Below are positions 36,270-44,107 of a DNA stretch of 64,000 nt, piece by piece. The DNA lies in assembly GCA_024653355.1 (NCBI GenBank), contig JANLFQ010000003.1, forward strand, positions 166,328-230,327. Reading direction: 5' to 3'. Each line of letters starts with the position of its first letter. Position 1 is the first letter of the stretch. The notes under the pieces are model-generated. The model saw only the letters and a list, made by a program, of their open reading frames with translations. It made no database searches and was not told the DNA's origin. The position numbers and the translations under genes were made by a program. This stretch comes from a candidate division WOR-3 bacterium (GTDB lineage: Bacteria; Hydrothermota; Tepidihabitantia; Tepidihabitantales; Tepidihabitantaceae).

Positions 36270-37259
36270 CTATTCCTGGTCTTCAGTTATATACGGGTCA
36301 ATGGGTGATTTACTCATCACCCGCATCAGTTCATCGTTAAACCGTCGTGCCGGGTAATAACCAAACACTTTAAGGATGTGGTTTTTAGCGATAACTTCAT
36401 GCACAAGGGCAAGGTTCTTACCCGGAACAACGGGAATTGTTACCAGGGGGATTTTGACCCCGAGGATTTCGGAAAACTGTTCTTCTAGACCCGCTCTTTC
36501 ACACTCGACACCACTTTGCCACGGAACGAGCCGGACTTCAACCTCCACCCTTTTCTGGATGCGAATTGCCCGTACCCCATAGAGGGAGTAGACATCAACA
36601 ATACCAACACCGCGGACCTCAATATGATGGGCGAGTGCCGGCGATTTTGCCGCGGGATAACCCATAAGAATGCCAGTACCCCGACGCAGTACCCGGACAA
36701 GGTCATCGGCAACCAGACGGTGACCACGGTCAACCAGGTCAAGGGCACACTCACTTTTCCCGATGCCGGATTCGCCGGTGATGAGGAGTCCAACGCCGAA
36801 CACATCAACCAAATCGCCATGGATGTAAGTTTCCGGTGCCAGTCGGTAGTCGAGAAAGACGCTCAAGAGGTGAATAAAAGGTGTGGTATCAAGCGGGGTA
36901 CGGATTATCGGGACATTAGTTTTGTTCCCTTCCTGAATCCAGACATCAGCCACCGGCAAATTTTTGGTTATGATGACCGCAACCGGTTTCAGTCCGAGAA
37001 GGGTTTTAACCGATCGGGCATACTGTTCTGAAGATAAGTTTTCCAGATAGGAAAGTTCCGTGCTACCCACAATTTGAATCCGTTCCCGCAAAAACACGCC
37101 GGTGTAGCCGGCGAGTGCCATTCCCGGGCGGTTGATATCTGAGGTGGTGACAAAGCTGGTTTCCAGTCCATTACTGCCGGCGAGCAATTCCAGTTGCCAA
37201 TCGGCCTTTTTTTCTTCAAGCAGGGTGCCGACCGTTATTTGCTTGGAAGAAATTTCCAT
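36270..37259 (-). CDS. hprK: HPr kinase/phosphorylase
   Basis: Bifunctional enzyme that phosphorylates and dephosphorylates a serine of HPr (or an Npr-like protein) and so links carbon status to gene control. 329 aa: an N-terminal domain, then catalytic H147 in IHGDLVDVFG, P-loop GESGIGKS at 162-169, and the C-terminal family signature near EVRGVGIVDVYSLYG. ATG immediately follows the hpf stop. No HPr or EI gene is in the window; a PtsN-like EIIA lies 5 kb away. This favours a regulatory PTS rather than sugar transport. Confidence 0.93.
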   Translation of the reverse strand: MEISSKQITVGTLLEEKKADWQLELLAGSNGLETSFVTTSDINRPGMALAGYTGVFLRERIQIVGSTELSYLENLSSEQYARSVKTLLGLKPVAVIITKNLPVADVWIQEGNKTNVPIIRTPLDTTPFIHLLSVFLDYRLAPETYIHGDLVDVFGVGLLITGESGIGKSECALDLVDRGHRLVADDLVRVLRRGTGILMGYPAAKSPALAHHIEVRGVGIVDVYSLYGVRAIRIQKRVEVEVRLVPWQSGVECERAGLEEQFSEILGVKIPLVTIPVVPGKNLALVHEVIAKNHILKVFGYYPARRFNDELMRVMSKSPIDPYITEDQE

Positions 37260-37601
37260 TTAACCCTGCGGCTTTGACCCTTCGGAGCGGGACGGACGGT
37301 TTGGAGCCCGACGCCGCCGGGTGCGAATCTTTCCCAGACGACGCTCCAGCTGAATTATCAACTTGTCGGTGAGGTCATTAACCGCCTGATAGGAGTCACT
37401 GCCGTGACCTTTGGCGGTTACAACAAAATGTCCGGTATGTACTTTACCTTCGGCGACATCGTATGCCCGGTCCTGGAACAGCACGACCTCACTTTTTAAT
37501 ATTTGATGGTCAAATTTTCCCAATTTTTCTAACTTTTTGGTGACATATTCTCGGAGATGGGGGGTAATTTCCAGATGACGAGCGGTGAGTGTGATTTGCA
37601 T
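37260..37601 (-). CDS. hpf: Ribosome hibernation promoting factor, short form
   Basis: 113 aa, RaiA/HPF family; binds the small subunit's tRNA channel and puts ribosomes to rest in stationary phase. Motifs: ITLTARHLEITPHLREYVTKKLEKL at the N terminus and KGHGSDSYQAVNDLTDKL. A basic C-terminal tail (RRRRAPNRPSR) replaces the long-form dimerisation domain. AAAGGAGG sits just before the ATG. In many Gram-negative bacteria hpf is next to rpoN; here it pairs with hprK. Confidence 0.9.
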   Translation of the reverse strand: MQITLTARHLEITPHLREYVTKKLEKLGKFDHQILKSEVVLFQDRAYDVAEGKVHTGHFVVTAKGHGSDSYQAVNDLTDKLIIQLERRLGKIRTRRRRAPNRPSRSEGSKPQG

Positions 37602-37620
37602 TTTTCCTCCTTTACCTATA

Positions 37621-37648
37621 ATGATAGCCTTATATTTTCAACAGTCAA
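37621..37648 (-). promoter_or_regulatory. Promoter of hpf-hprK
   Basis: Minus strand: TTGACT (37648-37643), 16-bp spacer, TATCAT (37626-37621). The 19-base gap to the ATG holds the ribosome site AAAGGAGG, so this unit is not leaderless. Confidence 0.6.
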
Positions 37649-37687
37649 GAACGGCTGGGACAGGAGGGGAAACTTTTACCGCAATGG

Positions 37688-38269
37688 TTAAATATTGGGC
37701 ACTTGTTCAAATAGGGCAAGGTAGTGAAAGGTGTTGAGTTGCTGGTAATGGCACAGGCCGAAGCCGGCGGCGCGGGTCAGTTTTCTAAGTTGCGCCGGGG
37801 AGATTCTTTCGCTTAGGGGTGGGCCAGGAGGCGGTTTAATTTTTTCCCATTCCAGTACCGCAAATAAACCGGTAGGCTTTAGCAGGCGGTGCGCTTCCCG
37901 GAGTGCGGCAGTTTTGTTATCGACTTCGTGGAGAACGAGCGCCATCAACGCCCGGTCGGCGATTGCATCGGGCAGGGGGATTTTTTCCGCCGGTGCTTGC
38001 AGGAGTCTGACATTACCGGTTTTTGCCGGGATTTTGTGTTCAAGGTCTTTTAGCATTTTTGGTTCGATATCCACGGCGATAACTGTGCCATTTTTACCCA
38101 CTTTTTTCAGTGCCGGTAAGGTGAAGTAGCCGTTACCGGCGCCAATATCGATCAGGGTGATACCGGGTTTTAACCTGAGCGCCTGAAGTACCAAGCGGGG
38201 CGGTAGTCGTTGCTGCCGTTCGAGACTGAAGAGAGCGGCACGGTTTTTCGGGTCAAACCGATGGGGCAT
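37688..38269 (-). CDS. Class I SAM-dependent methyltransferase
   Basis: 193-aa Rossmann-fold methyltransferase, UbiE-like in pattern. SAM-binding motif I LIDIGAGNGYFTLPAL, acidic VIAVDIEPKML after beta-2, motif near ALVLHEVDNK, and LLKPTGLFAVLEW. The substrate is unknown. It lies 90 bases downstream of the DUF2703 gene on the same strand and is probably transcribed from that promoter. A small-molecule substrate is likely given the size. Confidence 0.8.
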   Translation of the reverse strand: MPHRFDPKNRAALFSLERQQRLPPRLVLQALRLKPGITLIDIGAGNGYFTLPALKKVGKNGTVIAVDIEPKMLKDLEHKIPAKTGNVRLLQAPAEKIPLPDAIADRALMALVLHEVDNKTAALREAHRLLKPTGLFAVLEWEKIKPPPGPPLSERISPAQLRKLTRAAGFGLCHYQQLNTFHYLALFEQVPNI

Positions 38270-38359
38270 AGTGGAATCAGTGTTAAGGAACCAAGCGCGG
38301 GGGCAATAGTGGCTTGTCGTTGTCGCCGGGCCGGGAAAAGAGTGCGTCGGTGTTTAACA

Positions 38360-38743
38360 TCAGTCGATGCCGGCGGCAGTGCGGGCGGCGCGGACAATCA
38401 ATTCAACCGGAACCGTTTCGTAGGTGTGATTATCAACCTCAATTGTGCGGCATTCAACCGGGCCACACACATCACAGCAAGGAGTTTGCCCCGTATCGGC
38501 AGAAAGGTACTCCTCAATAGGGCGGTCGTTAATCAAGATGCGGTTTGATTTTAGGGGTGCTTTATCAAATTCTTCTCTGGCGAGCGGTTTCTTTTCGACA
38601 ACGACTTCCCAGCCGAGCGGTGCCAGTTGCTCTGCTAATATTGCCACCGCCTTATCAAGCTCCGCCTCGGTGTTTTTACACCGCGGGCAGGTGCGGTCTT
38701 CAATCAAGAGCCTTTGCCAGGTGATTTTCAAAACCTTTTTCAT
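38360..38743 (-). CDS. DUF2703 family protein, cysteine-rich
   Basis: 127 aa. N-terminal beta strand KKVLKITWQRLL followed by CPRC, then an alpha/beta thioredoxin-like pattern and a late cluster CCDVCGPVEC. The two cysteine clusters suggest metal or disulfide chemistry; function is not established for the family. The ATG at 38743 is chosen because it is 10 bases after a -10 box; a longer in-frame start (38809) would run through the divergent promoter region. Confidence 0.75.
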   Translation of the reverse strand: MKKVLKITWQRLLIEDRTCPRCKNTEAELDKAVAILAEQLAPLGWEVVVEKKPLAREEFDKAPLKSNRILINDRPIEEYLSADTGQTPCCDVCGPVECRTIEVDNHTYETVPVELIVRAARTAAGID

Positions 38744-38753
38744 ATCGAAATTG

Positions 38754-38781
38754 ATTTTAGGACCGGGGAGAGTAAAATCAA
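38754..38781 (-). promoter_or_regulatory. Promoter of the DUF2703-methyltransferase unit
   Basis: Minus strand: TTGATT (38781-38776), 16-bp spacer, TAAAAT (38759-38754); ATG after 10 bases with no Shine-Dalgarno. Lies back to back with the arcC promoter. Confidence 0.55.
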
Positions 38782-38798
38782 GGCCTGATTCTAAATTC

Positions 38799-38826
38799 TT
38801 GATTATCACCGTGGGCGGTGTAAGAT
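38799..38826 (+). promoter_or_regulatory. Promoter of arcC and following genes
   Basis: TTGATT (38799-38804), 16-bp spacer that contains the dyad CACCG-tggg-CGGTG, TAAGAT (38821-38826). The ATG follows after 7 bases, predicting a leaderless transcript. Confidence 0.6.
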
Positions 38827-38833
38827 TAGTAAT

Positions 38834-39769
38834 ATGTCAATAACGGTGGTTGCGATTGGCGGTAATTCCCTTATCAGGGATAAGGAGCGAAGTTCATTTG
38901 CCGACCAGCTGGCGACATTGAAGAGCAGTTGTCAACCGATTGCGGAGATGGTTCGGCGGGGTGAGCGGGTTTTGATTACCCATGGCAATGGGCCGCAGGT
39001 CGGGTTTGTGCTGTTGCGCTCCCATCTGGCAAGGATGCGGGTGCCCGAAATTCCGCTTGATGCGGCGAACGCCCAGACCCAGGCGGAGATTGGGTATATG
39101 ATTCAACAGGTTCTGGACAATGAGTTCCGGCAGATGGGGATTGAAAGGCGGGTGGTGACGGTGGTGACACAGGTGGTGGTTGACAACCAGGACCCGGCAT
39201 TTTCTTTTCCCGCCAAGCCCGTAGGGCCATTTTACACCCGAGAGGAGGCGGTGCGCTTGCAGCGGGAATTGGGCTGGGTTTTGAAGGAGGATGCCGGGCG
39301 GGGTTTTCGGCGGTTTGTGCCCTCACCAATGCCACGGGCGATTGTTGAGATTGAGGAGATAAAACGGCTGGTTGAGGCGGGTGCGGTTGTTGTTGCCTGT
39401 GGTGGTGGCGGAATACCGGTTGTGGAAGAAAACGGTAGTTTGCACGGGGTTGCTGCGGTTATTGACAAAGACTTGGCATCGGCCCTTCTTGGTAATTTGG
39501 TCGGGGCAGAGCGGCTGGTAATCTCTACGGCGGTGGCGCAGGTTTATCTGCATTACGGGATGCCTGATGCCCAGCCATTGACAAAGGTGACGGCGGCGGA
39601 GATGGCAGGTTATTTAGCCGCCGGCCATTTTCCTGAGGGTAGTATGGGACCCAAGGTCAGTGCCGGGCTTAACTTTCTTAAGAACGGCGGCAAAGAGGTT
39701 TTCATAACCGACCCGGAACATATCCTCGCCGCAGTTGAAGGAAAAGCCGGGACAACGATTGTGCCATAG
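38834..39769 (+). CDS. arcC: Carbamate kinase
   Basis: Interconverts carbamoyl phosphate + ADP and carbamate + ATP. 311 aa, amino-acid-kinase fold: AIGGNSLI at the N terminus, ITHGNGPQVGFVLLR, and the C-terminal SMGPKVSAGLNFLKNGGKEVFIT. No arginine deiminase or ornithine carbamoyltransferase gene is near, so the usual arginine-fermentation role is not supported by context. The downstream gene starts 2 bases after its stop and the run ends with hypC (see findings). Confidence 0.93.
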   Translation: MSITVVAIGGNSLIRDKERSSFADQLATLKSSCQPIAEMVRRGERVLITHGNGPQVGFVLLRSHLARMRVPEIPLDAANAQTQAEIGYMIQQVLDNEFRQMGIERRVVTVVTQVVVDNQDPAFSFPAKPVGPFYTREEAVRLQRELGWVLKEDAGRGFRRFVPSPMPRAIVEIEEIKRLVEAGAVVVACGGGGIPVVEENGSLHGVAAVIDKDLASALLGNLVGAERLVISTAVAQVYLHYGMPDAQPLTKVTAAEMAGYLAAGHFPEGSMGPKVSAGLNFLKNGGKEVFITDPEHILAAVEGKAGTTIVP

Positions 39770-39770
39770 G

Positions 39771-41006
39771 ATGAGCGGGTTCGCAGTTCTTGTTTCCCTT
39801 TTGTTTTCCCAGACGATGATGCTGATTCCGATGGATTTAGCCCAGACCGACCATCTAAAGGCTTACGGCATTGCGTACCGTGCGCTGGTGCGCGGGGTGC
39901 GGGTTGAATGGCTCTTGAACTACCGAGGTGGTTCCTTTTTGTTTCCGGAAGATGGCACGGCAATAAAGGAGTGCCGGCTTAACGGGGTTGTGTTTGAGGA
40001 GGTGGCGCCATCGCAACTGGTGGCAATTCGCTCGACAATCGAAGCGAACAACATGGCTTCGGTTGTGCTGGAAAGGCCGACGCGGATCGCGGTTTATGCG
40101 CCACCAACCGCCGACCCTTGGGATGATGCGGTGCGGCTGGCGCTGGACTACGCCGGGATTCCTTACGATGTTATCTGGGATAGGGAGGTGCTGGGCGGGA
40201 AATTGTCCCAGTACGATTGGTTGCATTTGCACCACGAGGATTTCACCGGTCAGTTTGGTAAGTTTTACGCCTCTTACCGGCAGGAGAAGTGGTACCAGGA
40301 AGAGGTGGCGCTCAACATAAAGACCGCACGCGAGCTGGGGTTCAAGAAGGTGAGCCAGTTGAAACTGGCGGTGATTGAGGCGATAAGAAGGTATATCGCT
40401 GAAGGCGGTATGCTGTTTGCGATGTGTTCCGCGACCGACACGCCGGATATCGCTTGGGCGGCGCGCAACACCGATATCTGCGATGCGGTGTTTGATGGAG
40501 ACCCACCGGACCCCAACTGCAATCAGAAACTGGACTATGAGGGGTGCTTAGCGTTTGAGAATTTTAGGGTGATTACCGACCCCTGGGTTTATGAGCATTC
40601 GGATATCGACACTTATCAGGAGGCAACAGCCCGGGGCCCGGATGTTTACTTTTCCCTTTTTGATTTCTCTGCCAAGTACGACCCGGTGCCGACGATGCTC
40701 GTCCAGAACCATGTCGGACTGGTCAAGGAGTTTTTAGGACAGAACTGTGGTTTCCGGCGCACTTTGCTGAAGAAGAATGTCGTAGTTATGGGTGAAGTGA
40801 ACAACACCGAAGAGGTGAAGTATATTCATGGACAGTTTGGTAAAGGTACCTTTACTTTTCTGGGTGGACACGACCCAGAGGATTATGCACATCGCATTGG
40901 CGACCCACCCACCGACCTTTCTTTGCATAAAAATTCCCCGGGCTACCGGTTGATTCTCAACAATGTGCTCTTCCCGGCGGCGGAGAAGAAGCCGCTCAAA
41001 ACATAA
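39771..41006 (+). CDS. Exported protein of the 'asparagine synthetase B'-like family (not a true AsnB)
   Basis: 411 aa. Short signal peptide (SGFAVLVSLLFSQ), then IPMDLAQTDHLKAYGIAYRALVRG and LLNYRGGSFLF, which resemble proteins in Bacteroidota databases labelled asparagine synthetase B; no glutaminase or synthetase motifs are present. The middle (IAVYAPPTADPWDDAVRLALDYAGIPYDVIW) suggests a class I glutamine-amidotransferase/ThuA-like fold, and WLHLHHEDF and GTFTFLGGHDPEDY may form a ligand site. ATG 39771 begins two bases after the arcC stop. Function unknown. Confidence 0.65.
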   Translation: MSGFAVLVSLLFSQTMMLIPMDLAQTDHLKAYGIAYRALVRGVRVEWLLNYRGGSFLFPEDGTAIKECRLNGVVFEEVAPSQLVAIRSTIEANNMASVVLERPTRIAVYAPPTADPWDDAVRLALDYAGIPYDVIWDREVLGGKLSQYDWLHLHHEDFTGQFGKFYASYRQEKWYQEEVALNIKTARELGFKKVSQLKLAVIEAIRRYIAEGGMLFAMCSATDTPDIAWAARNTDICDAVFDGDPPDPNCNQKLDYEGCLAFENFRVITDPWVYEHSDIDTYQEATARGPDVYFSLFDFSAKYDPVPTMLVQNHVGLVKEFLGQNCGFRRTLLKKNVVVMGEVNNTEEVKYIHGQFGKGTFTFLGGHDPEDYAHRIGDPPTDLSLHKNSPGYRLILNNVLFPAAEKKPLKT

Positions 41007-41013
41007 AAAAAAG

Positions 41014-41856
41014 ATGAACTCAACACCCGACTGCTTTGATTGCGGTCTTAAACAGTGTGAACGGATTGCCCGTTTGTGCGGGAAGGAAGAAAAAATTCCG
41101 GCGTTACGGCAACGACTGGAGGAGATGAGAGGTCAGCTTGACTTAAGAGAGCCACCCGGCACCTTCACATCTAAGATGTTGATTGCGACGATGGAGTTTT
41201 TGAATGAAAGGGACCCGTTCCGCCTGATACGGGCGGAGCAAAACCAGAAGGGCTTGGAGTTGGCGGAGCGCTACGATGCTGAACTCGGGGACGGCGAAGA
41301 GGCGCTCCTTGCCGCTATCGTGGGTGCCGCAGCGGGTAATGTGATGGATGTCGGTCCCAGACACCGGTTTGACTTTGCGGCAACTCTGGCGCGAGGGCGT
41401 CTGGCACACGATGACACCAATCTGCTGCTTCGGCGGCTCCAGGAGGCAAGGCGGTTGGTTTACATCCTTGACAATGCCGGTGAGGCGTTGTTTGACCGGC
41501 TGGTGCTCAAGCGGTTGGGAGTGCCCGAGGTGACGATTGTTGCCCGTTCCACGCCGATTCTCAACGATGTGACCGTAGATGAGGCGCGGGCGCTGGGTTT
41601 CGAACAGCTGGGCCGGGTGATTGGGACCGGTTCGCCTTATCTCGGCTTTGACCTCAATACCATTTCTGCGGCGGCGCGTCAGGTTTACTACGATGCCGAT
41701 GTGGTGATCGCCAAAGGGCATGCGAACTTTGAGTCTCTGGTGGACGATGGTCGGGATGGTTTCTACCTCCTGACGGCAAAGTGTGAACTTGTTGCCCGCC
41801 GGCTGGGGGTGAATTTGGGTAATTCTGTTTTGTTCTATTCCAAAGGTAAGGGTTGA
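41014..41856 (+). CDS. DUF89 (ARMT1-like) damage-control phosphatase family protein
   Basis: 280 aa. DUF89 proteins are metal-dependent phosphatases that act on reactive or damaged phospho-metabolites. Seen: N-terminal cysteine cluster CFDCGLKQCERIARLC as in the subgroup-I proteins of prokaryotes, VYILDNAGEALFDRLVLKRL (metal-binding DN and E), GSPYLGFDLN, and IAKGHANFESL. ATG 41014 lies 7 bases after the previous stop; hypC begins one base after its stop, so a tight operon. The actual substrate is not known. Confidence 0.82.
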   Translation: MNSTPDCFDCGLKQCERIARLCGKEEKIPALRQRLEEMRGQLDLREPPGTFTSKMLIATMEFLNERDPFRLIRAEQNQKGLELAERYDAELGDGEEALLAAIVGAAAGNVMDVGPRHRFDFAATLARGRLAHDDTNLLLRRLQEARRLVYILDNAGEALFDRLVLKRLGVPEVTIVARSTPILNDVTVDEARALGFEQLGRVIGTGSPYLGFDLNTISAAARQVYYDADVVIAKGHANFESLVDDGRDGFYLLTAKCELVARRLGVNLGNSVLFYSKGKG

Positions 41857-41857
41857 T

Positions 41858-42109
41858 ATGTGTCTCGCGATACCGACGAGAATCGTGGCGATTGAGGGTG
41901 AACGGGCGATTGGTGAGGTCGGCGGGGTGCAACGGGAGATTTCGATTGTGATGACACCGGGCGTGAAGGTGGGGGATTATGTGATTGTTCACGCCGGGTT
42001 TGCGATTCAGGTTTTAAACAAAACTGCGGCTGAGGAAACAAGGGAGATTTTTGAACAGATGGCGCAACGGGTTAGCGAGTTGCAGAATAAAGCGCAGCGC
42101 CGGCGCTAA
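41858..42109 (+). CDS. hypC: HypC/HybG/HupF hydrogenase maturation chaperone
   Basis: 83 aa. Begins MCLAIPTRIVAIEG with the essential N-terminal cysteine (Cys2) and has the OB-fold core GGVQREISIV and VGDYVIVHAGFAIQ. HypC carries the Fe(CN)2CO precursor of NiFe-hydrogenases together with HypD. No other hyp gene or hydrogenase structural gene is in the window, so it is an orphan here, coupled to DUF89. Converges with the EIIA gene (overlap of 4 bases at the stops). Confidence 0.9.
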   Translation: MCLAIPTRIVAIEGERAIGEVGGVQREISIVMTPGVKVGDYVIVHAGFAIQVLNKTAAEETREIFEQMAQRVSELQNKAQRRR

Positions 42110-42606
42110 CAGACCGGTTCAATCAACGGCTCGCCACCCTCTTCTTGCTGTTGGGCACTCTGGGCAATCAATCGGGCGGCGTCGGCTGCGGTCGGTGCGG
42201 TGAGTGCCAGCTGGCGTACCGGTGCAAGGTGTAATGCCCGGGCAAGAGTGGCAAGGACCTGAAGATAAAGCGAGTACATGGAAGGCGGTGAGACGAGCGC
42301 AACGACAAGATTCACCGGTTCATTGTCCCGGGCGTGCCAGTCGATTGGGTTGTTGAGACGAACCACCACCACCACAATTCGGTCAAGGGAAGGTGTGGCG
42401 GAATGGGGAATGGCAACCCCATGGCCAACACCGGTTGAACACAGTTCTTCTCTTTTTCTGAACCCTTCAATCACTTCGTTATGGTCACGGGTGATGCCGG
42501 CTTCAAGAAGGCGGTCGGCAATGAGGTCAAACAGTTGTTCCTGGGAGCCGATTGGCGGCGCGTCGAATGCCAGTTCGGGAATGACAAACTCGAAAAGGTT
42601 CATCAT
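42106..42606 (-). CDS. PtsN-like PTS EIIA domain protein
   Basis: 166 aa, fructose/mannitol-type EIIA. Phospho-acceptor H68 lies in GVGHGVAIPHSAT; the C-terminal half carries LVVALVSPP and LATLARAL. No EIIB/EIIC genes accompany it, so a regulatory nitrogen-PTS role (EIIA-Ntr) is likely, in line with hprK, hpf and rpoN in the window. ATG overlaps the stop of the upstream aminotransferase gene by 4 bases, so the two are co-transcribed. Confidence 0.85.
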   Translation of the reverse strand: MMNLFEFVIPELAFDAPPIGSQEQLFDLIADRLLEAGITRDHNEVIEGFRKREELCSTGVGHGVAIPHSATPSLDRIVVVVVRLNNPIDWHARDNEPVNLVVALVSPPSMYSLYLQVLATLARALHLAPVRQLALTAPTAADAARLIAQSAQQQEEGGEPLIEPVC

Positions 42607-43655
42607 AAGCGCGCAAAGAATTCTTCTATCTTATTGATAATGACATCCTGTTCGGCATCTGTCAAGTTATGTCTGATGGGCAGGCAGACGATTTCGCGGC
42701 TTGCCTTTTCGGCGACAGGAAAGGACTGGTCGGTGAATAGCGAGGCGAACTCTGGTTGGCGGTGAATCGGGTGGGGGTAGTAAACCATCGTCTGGATACC
42801 GGCGGCAAGCAGAAAGTTGCGGAGTTTGTCGCGGTGCGGGGTGAGCAGAGCGAACTGGTGATAGTTGACGGTGCTGGCTGGTGCCGAACCGACGATGCGC
42901 ACATAGCGTCCGAGTGCTGCCCGGTAGCGGGCGCCAAGATACCGGCGCCGGGCAAGCCAGCGGTCCAGATGGTTTAACTTTACAAGTAAAAAAGCGGCCT
43001 GCAGTTCGTCGAGCCGTGATGAAGTAGGACAGGCAATCGGTAGATGGGAACTGGCGATTGCACCGCCGTTGCCCAGTGCGCCAAGGTTTTTGGTGGGGTA
43101 GAAACTGAAGGTGGCGATGGTGCCGAAAGAGCCCAGTTTTTTTGTTCCGAAAGTTGCGCCTATTGCCTGAGCAGCGTCCTCAATTAAAAAGATGTTGTTG
43201 CGCTGGCAGAGGGCGGTAAACCGGTCGAGGTCGGCACAGTTACCGAAAAGGTGGACCAGGACAATTGCTCTGGTCCGGGAGGAGATTTTCTCTTCGACCG
43301 CTGAGGGTGAAAGACAGAGTGTTTCCGGTTCGATGTCCGCCAGGACCGGCTGGGCACCGGTTCTTAAAATCGCCTCCACGGTGGCGGGAAAGGTGAACGG
43401 AGTGGTGATGACTTCGTCTTTTGGTCCGATGCCCAGCGCCTTCAGCCCGTAAAACAGGGCGTCGGTGCCGCTTTTGACCCCGACAACCTGCGGTACACCA
43501 AGGTAAAGGGCAAGGTTCTGTTCGAATCTGGTTAGTTCCGCGCCCAGGACGAATCTGCCCGATTCGAGGATACGGGTAAGCGCCTTTTCAAACTCCGGTC
43601 CAAACTCAAGGTTTTCTGATTTCAGGTCGTAAAACGGAATGCGGAGAAAATCCAT
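42603..43655 (-). CDS. DegT/DnrJ/EryC1/StrS aminotransferase, shortened
   Basis: PLP-dependent sugar aminotransferase, 350 aa. Motifs: GVKSGTDAL, TPFTFPATVEAIL, VLVHLFGNCADLDRF, EDAAQAIGATF, and the PLP lysine in FSFYPTKNLGALGNGGAI. Between GGAI and SRLDELQAA there are only 12 residues, against some 32-36 in usual members: the VTNDEE...LRNHG loop is missing. Otherwise complete. The ATG lies 7 bases after a -10 box. Acts on a keto-sugar nucleotide for a surface glycan, or a PLP enzyme of related use. Confidence 0.85.
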   Translation of the reverse strand: MDFLRIPFYDLKSENLEFGPEFEKALTRILESGRFVLGAELTRFEQNLALYLGVPQVVGVKSGTDALFYGLKALGIGPKDEVITTPFTFPATVEAILRTGAQPVLADIEPETLCLSPSAVEEKISSRTRAIVLVHLFGNCADLDRFTALCQRNNIFLIEDAAQAIGATFGTKKLGSFGTIATFSFYPTKNLGALGNGGAIASSHLPIACPTSSRLDELQAAFLLVKLNHLDRWLARRRYLGARYRAALGRYVRIVGSAPASTVNYHQFALLTPHRDKLRNFLLAAGIQTMVYYPHPIHRQPEFASLFTDQSFPVAEKASREIVCLPIRHNLTDAEQDVIINKIEEFFARL

Positions 43656-43662
43656 TCTTTAG

Positions 43663-43690
43663 ATTGTAGCCCGGAAAACAGTTGAGGCAA
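43663..43690 (-). promoter_or_regulatory. Promoter of the aminotransferase-EIIA unit
   Basis: Minus strand: TTGCCT (43690-43685), 16-bp spacer, TACAAT (43668-43663); ATG after 7 bases, no Shine-Dalgarno sequence. Confidence 0.55.
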
Positions 43691-43792
43691 ATTAGGGGTA
43701 AATGTGAACCCGCAGGGCGCAGTGCTTACGTTAAGATTGCTTTACCGGCAAAGTGCAGGGATAATGCCTTCAGGCCGGACTAACTTTTTACT

Positions 43793-44107
43793 CTATGGCG
43801 TTTTATTTTCCGGGTTTTCAACCGGCTTTTGTGCTGCCTGGAGATAGGCGAGGCGCAGCTGGTAGAGTAAGTCGTTGATAAGTTCGGTTTCATCCTGGGA
43901 ACGGTTACCTTCGGTTTTGGCTTTGAGCATTTCAAGGGTGTCAATGGCGTGGCGGGCTAACGGCAGGTTGACCTCGGTTTTGGTGCTGGCGCCGGGCAAG
44001 GGGCGGCCGAGATGGTGCAGCGCGGTGGCGGCGATGCTCAAGATGAGCGATGAGAGTGTTGCCGGAATTTCTTCTGAGGTTTGATGCTGGGGCTTTTCGT
44101 CACTCAT
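43793..44107 (-). CDS. DUF1844 family protein
   Basis: 104 aa helical protein. Core LSSLILSIAATALHHLGRP followed by LARHAIDTLEMLKAKTEG and LYQLRLAYLQA matches DUF1844, a family of unknown function found in diverse bacteria. ATG 44107 overlaps the alr stop by 8 bases, so it is translated in step with alr; a longer in-frame start (44248) would sit inside alr. No catalytic motif visible. Confidence 0.8.
   Translation of the reverse strand: MSDEKPQHQTSEEIPATLSSLILSIAATALHHLGRPLPGASTKTEVNLPLARHAIDTLEMLKAKTEGNRSQDETELINDLLYQLRLAYLQAAQKPVENPENKTP

Noticed and set aside
39771..41006. True asparagine synthetase
   Set aside because: No N-terminal cysteine glutaminase and no PP-loop ATPase motif; only resembles database proteins with that label.
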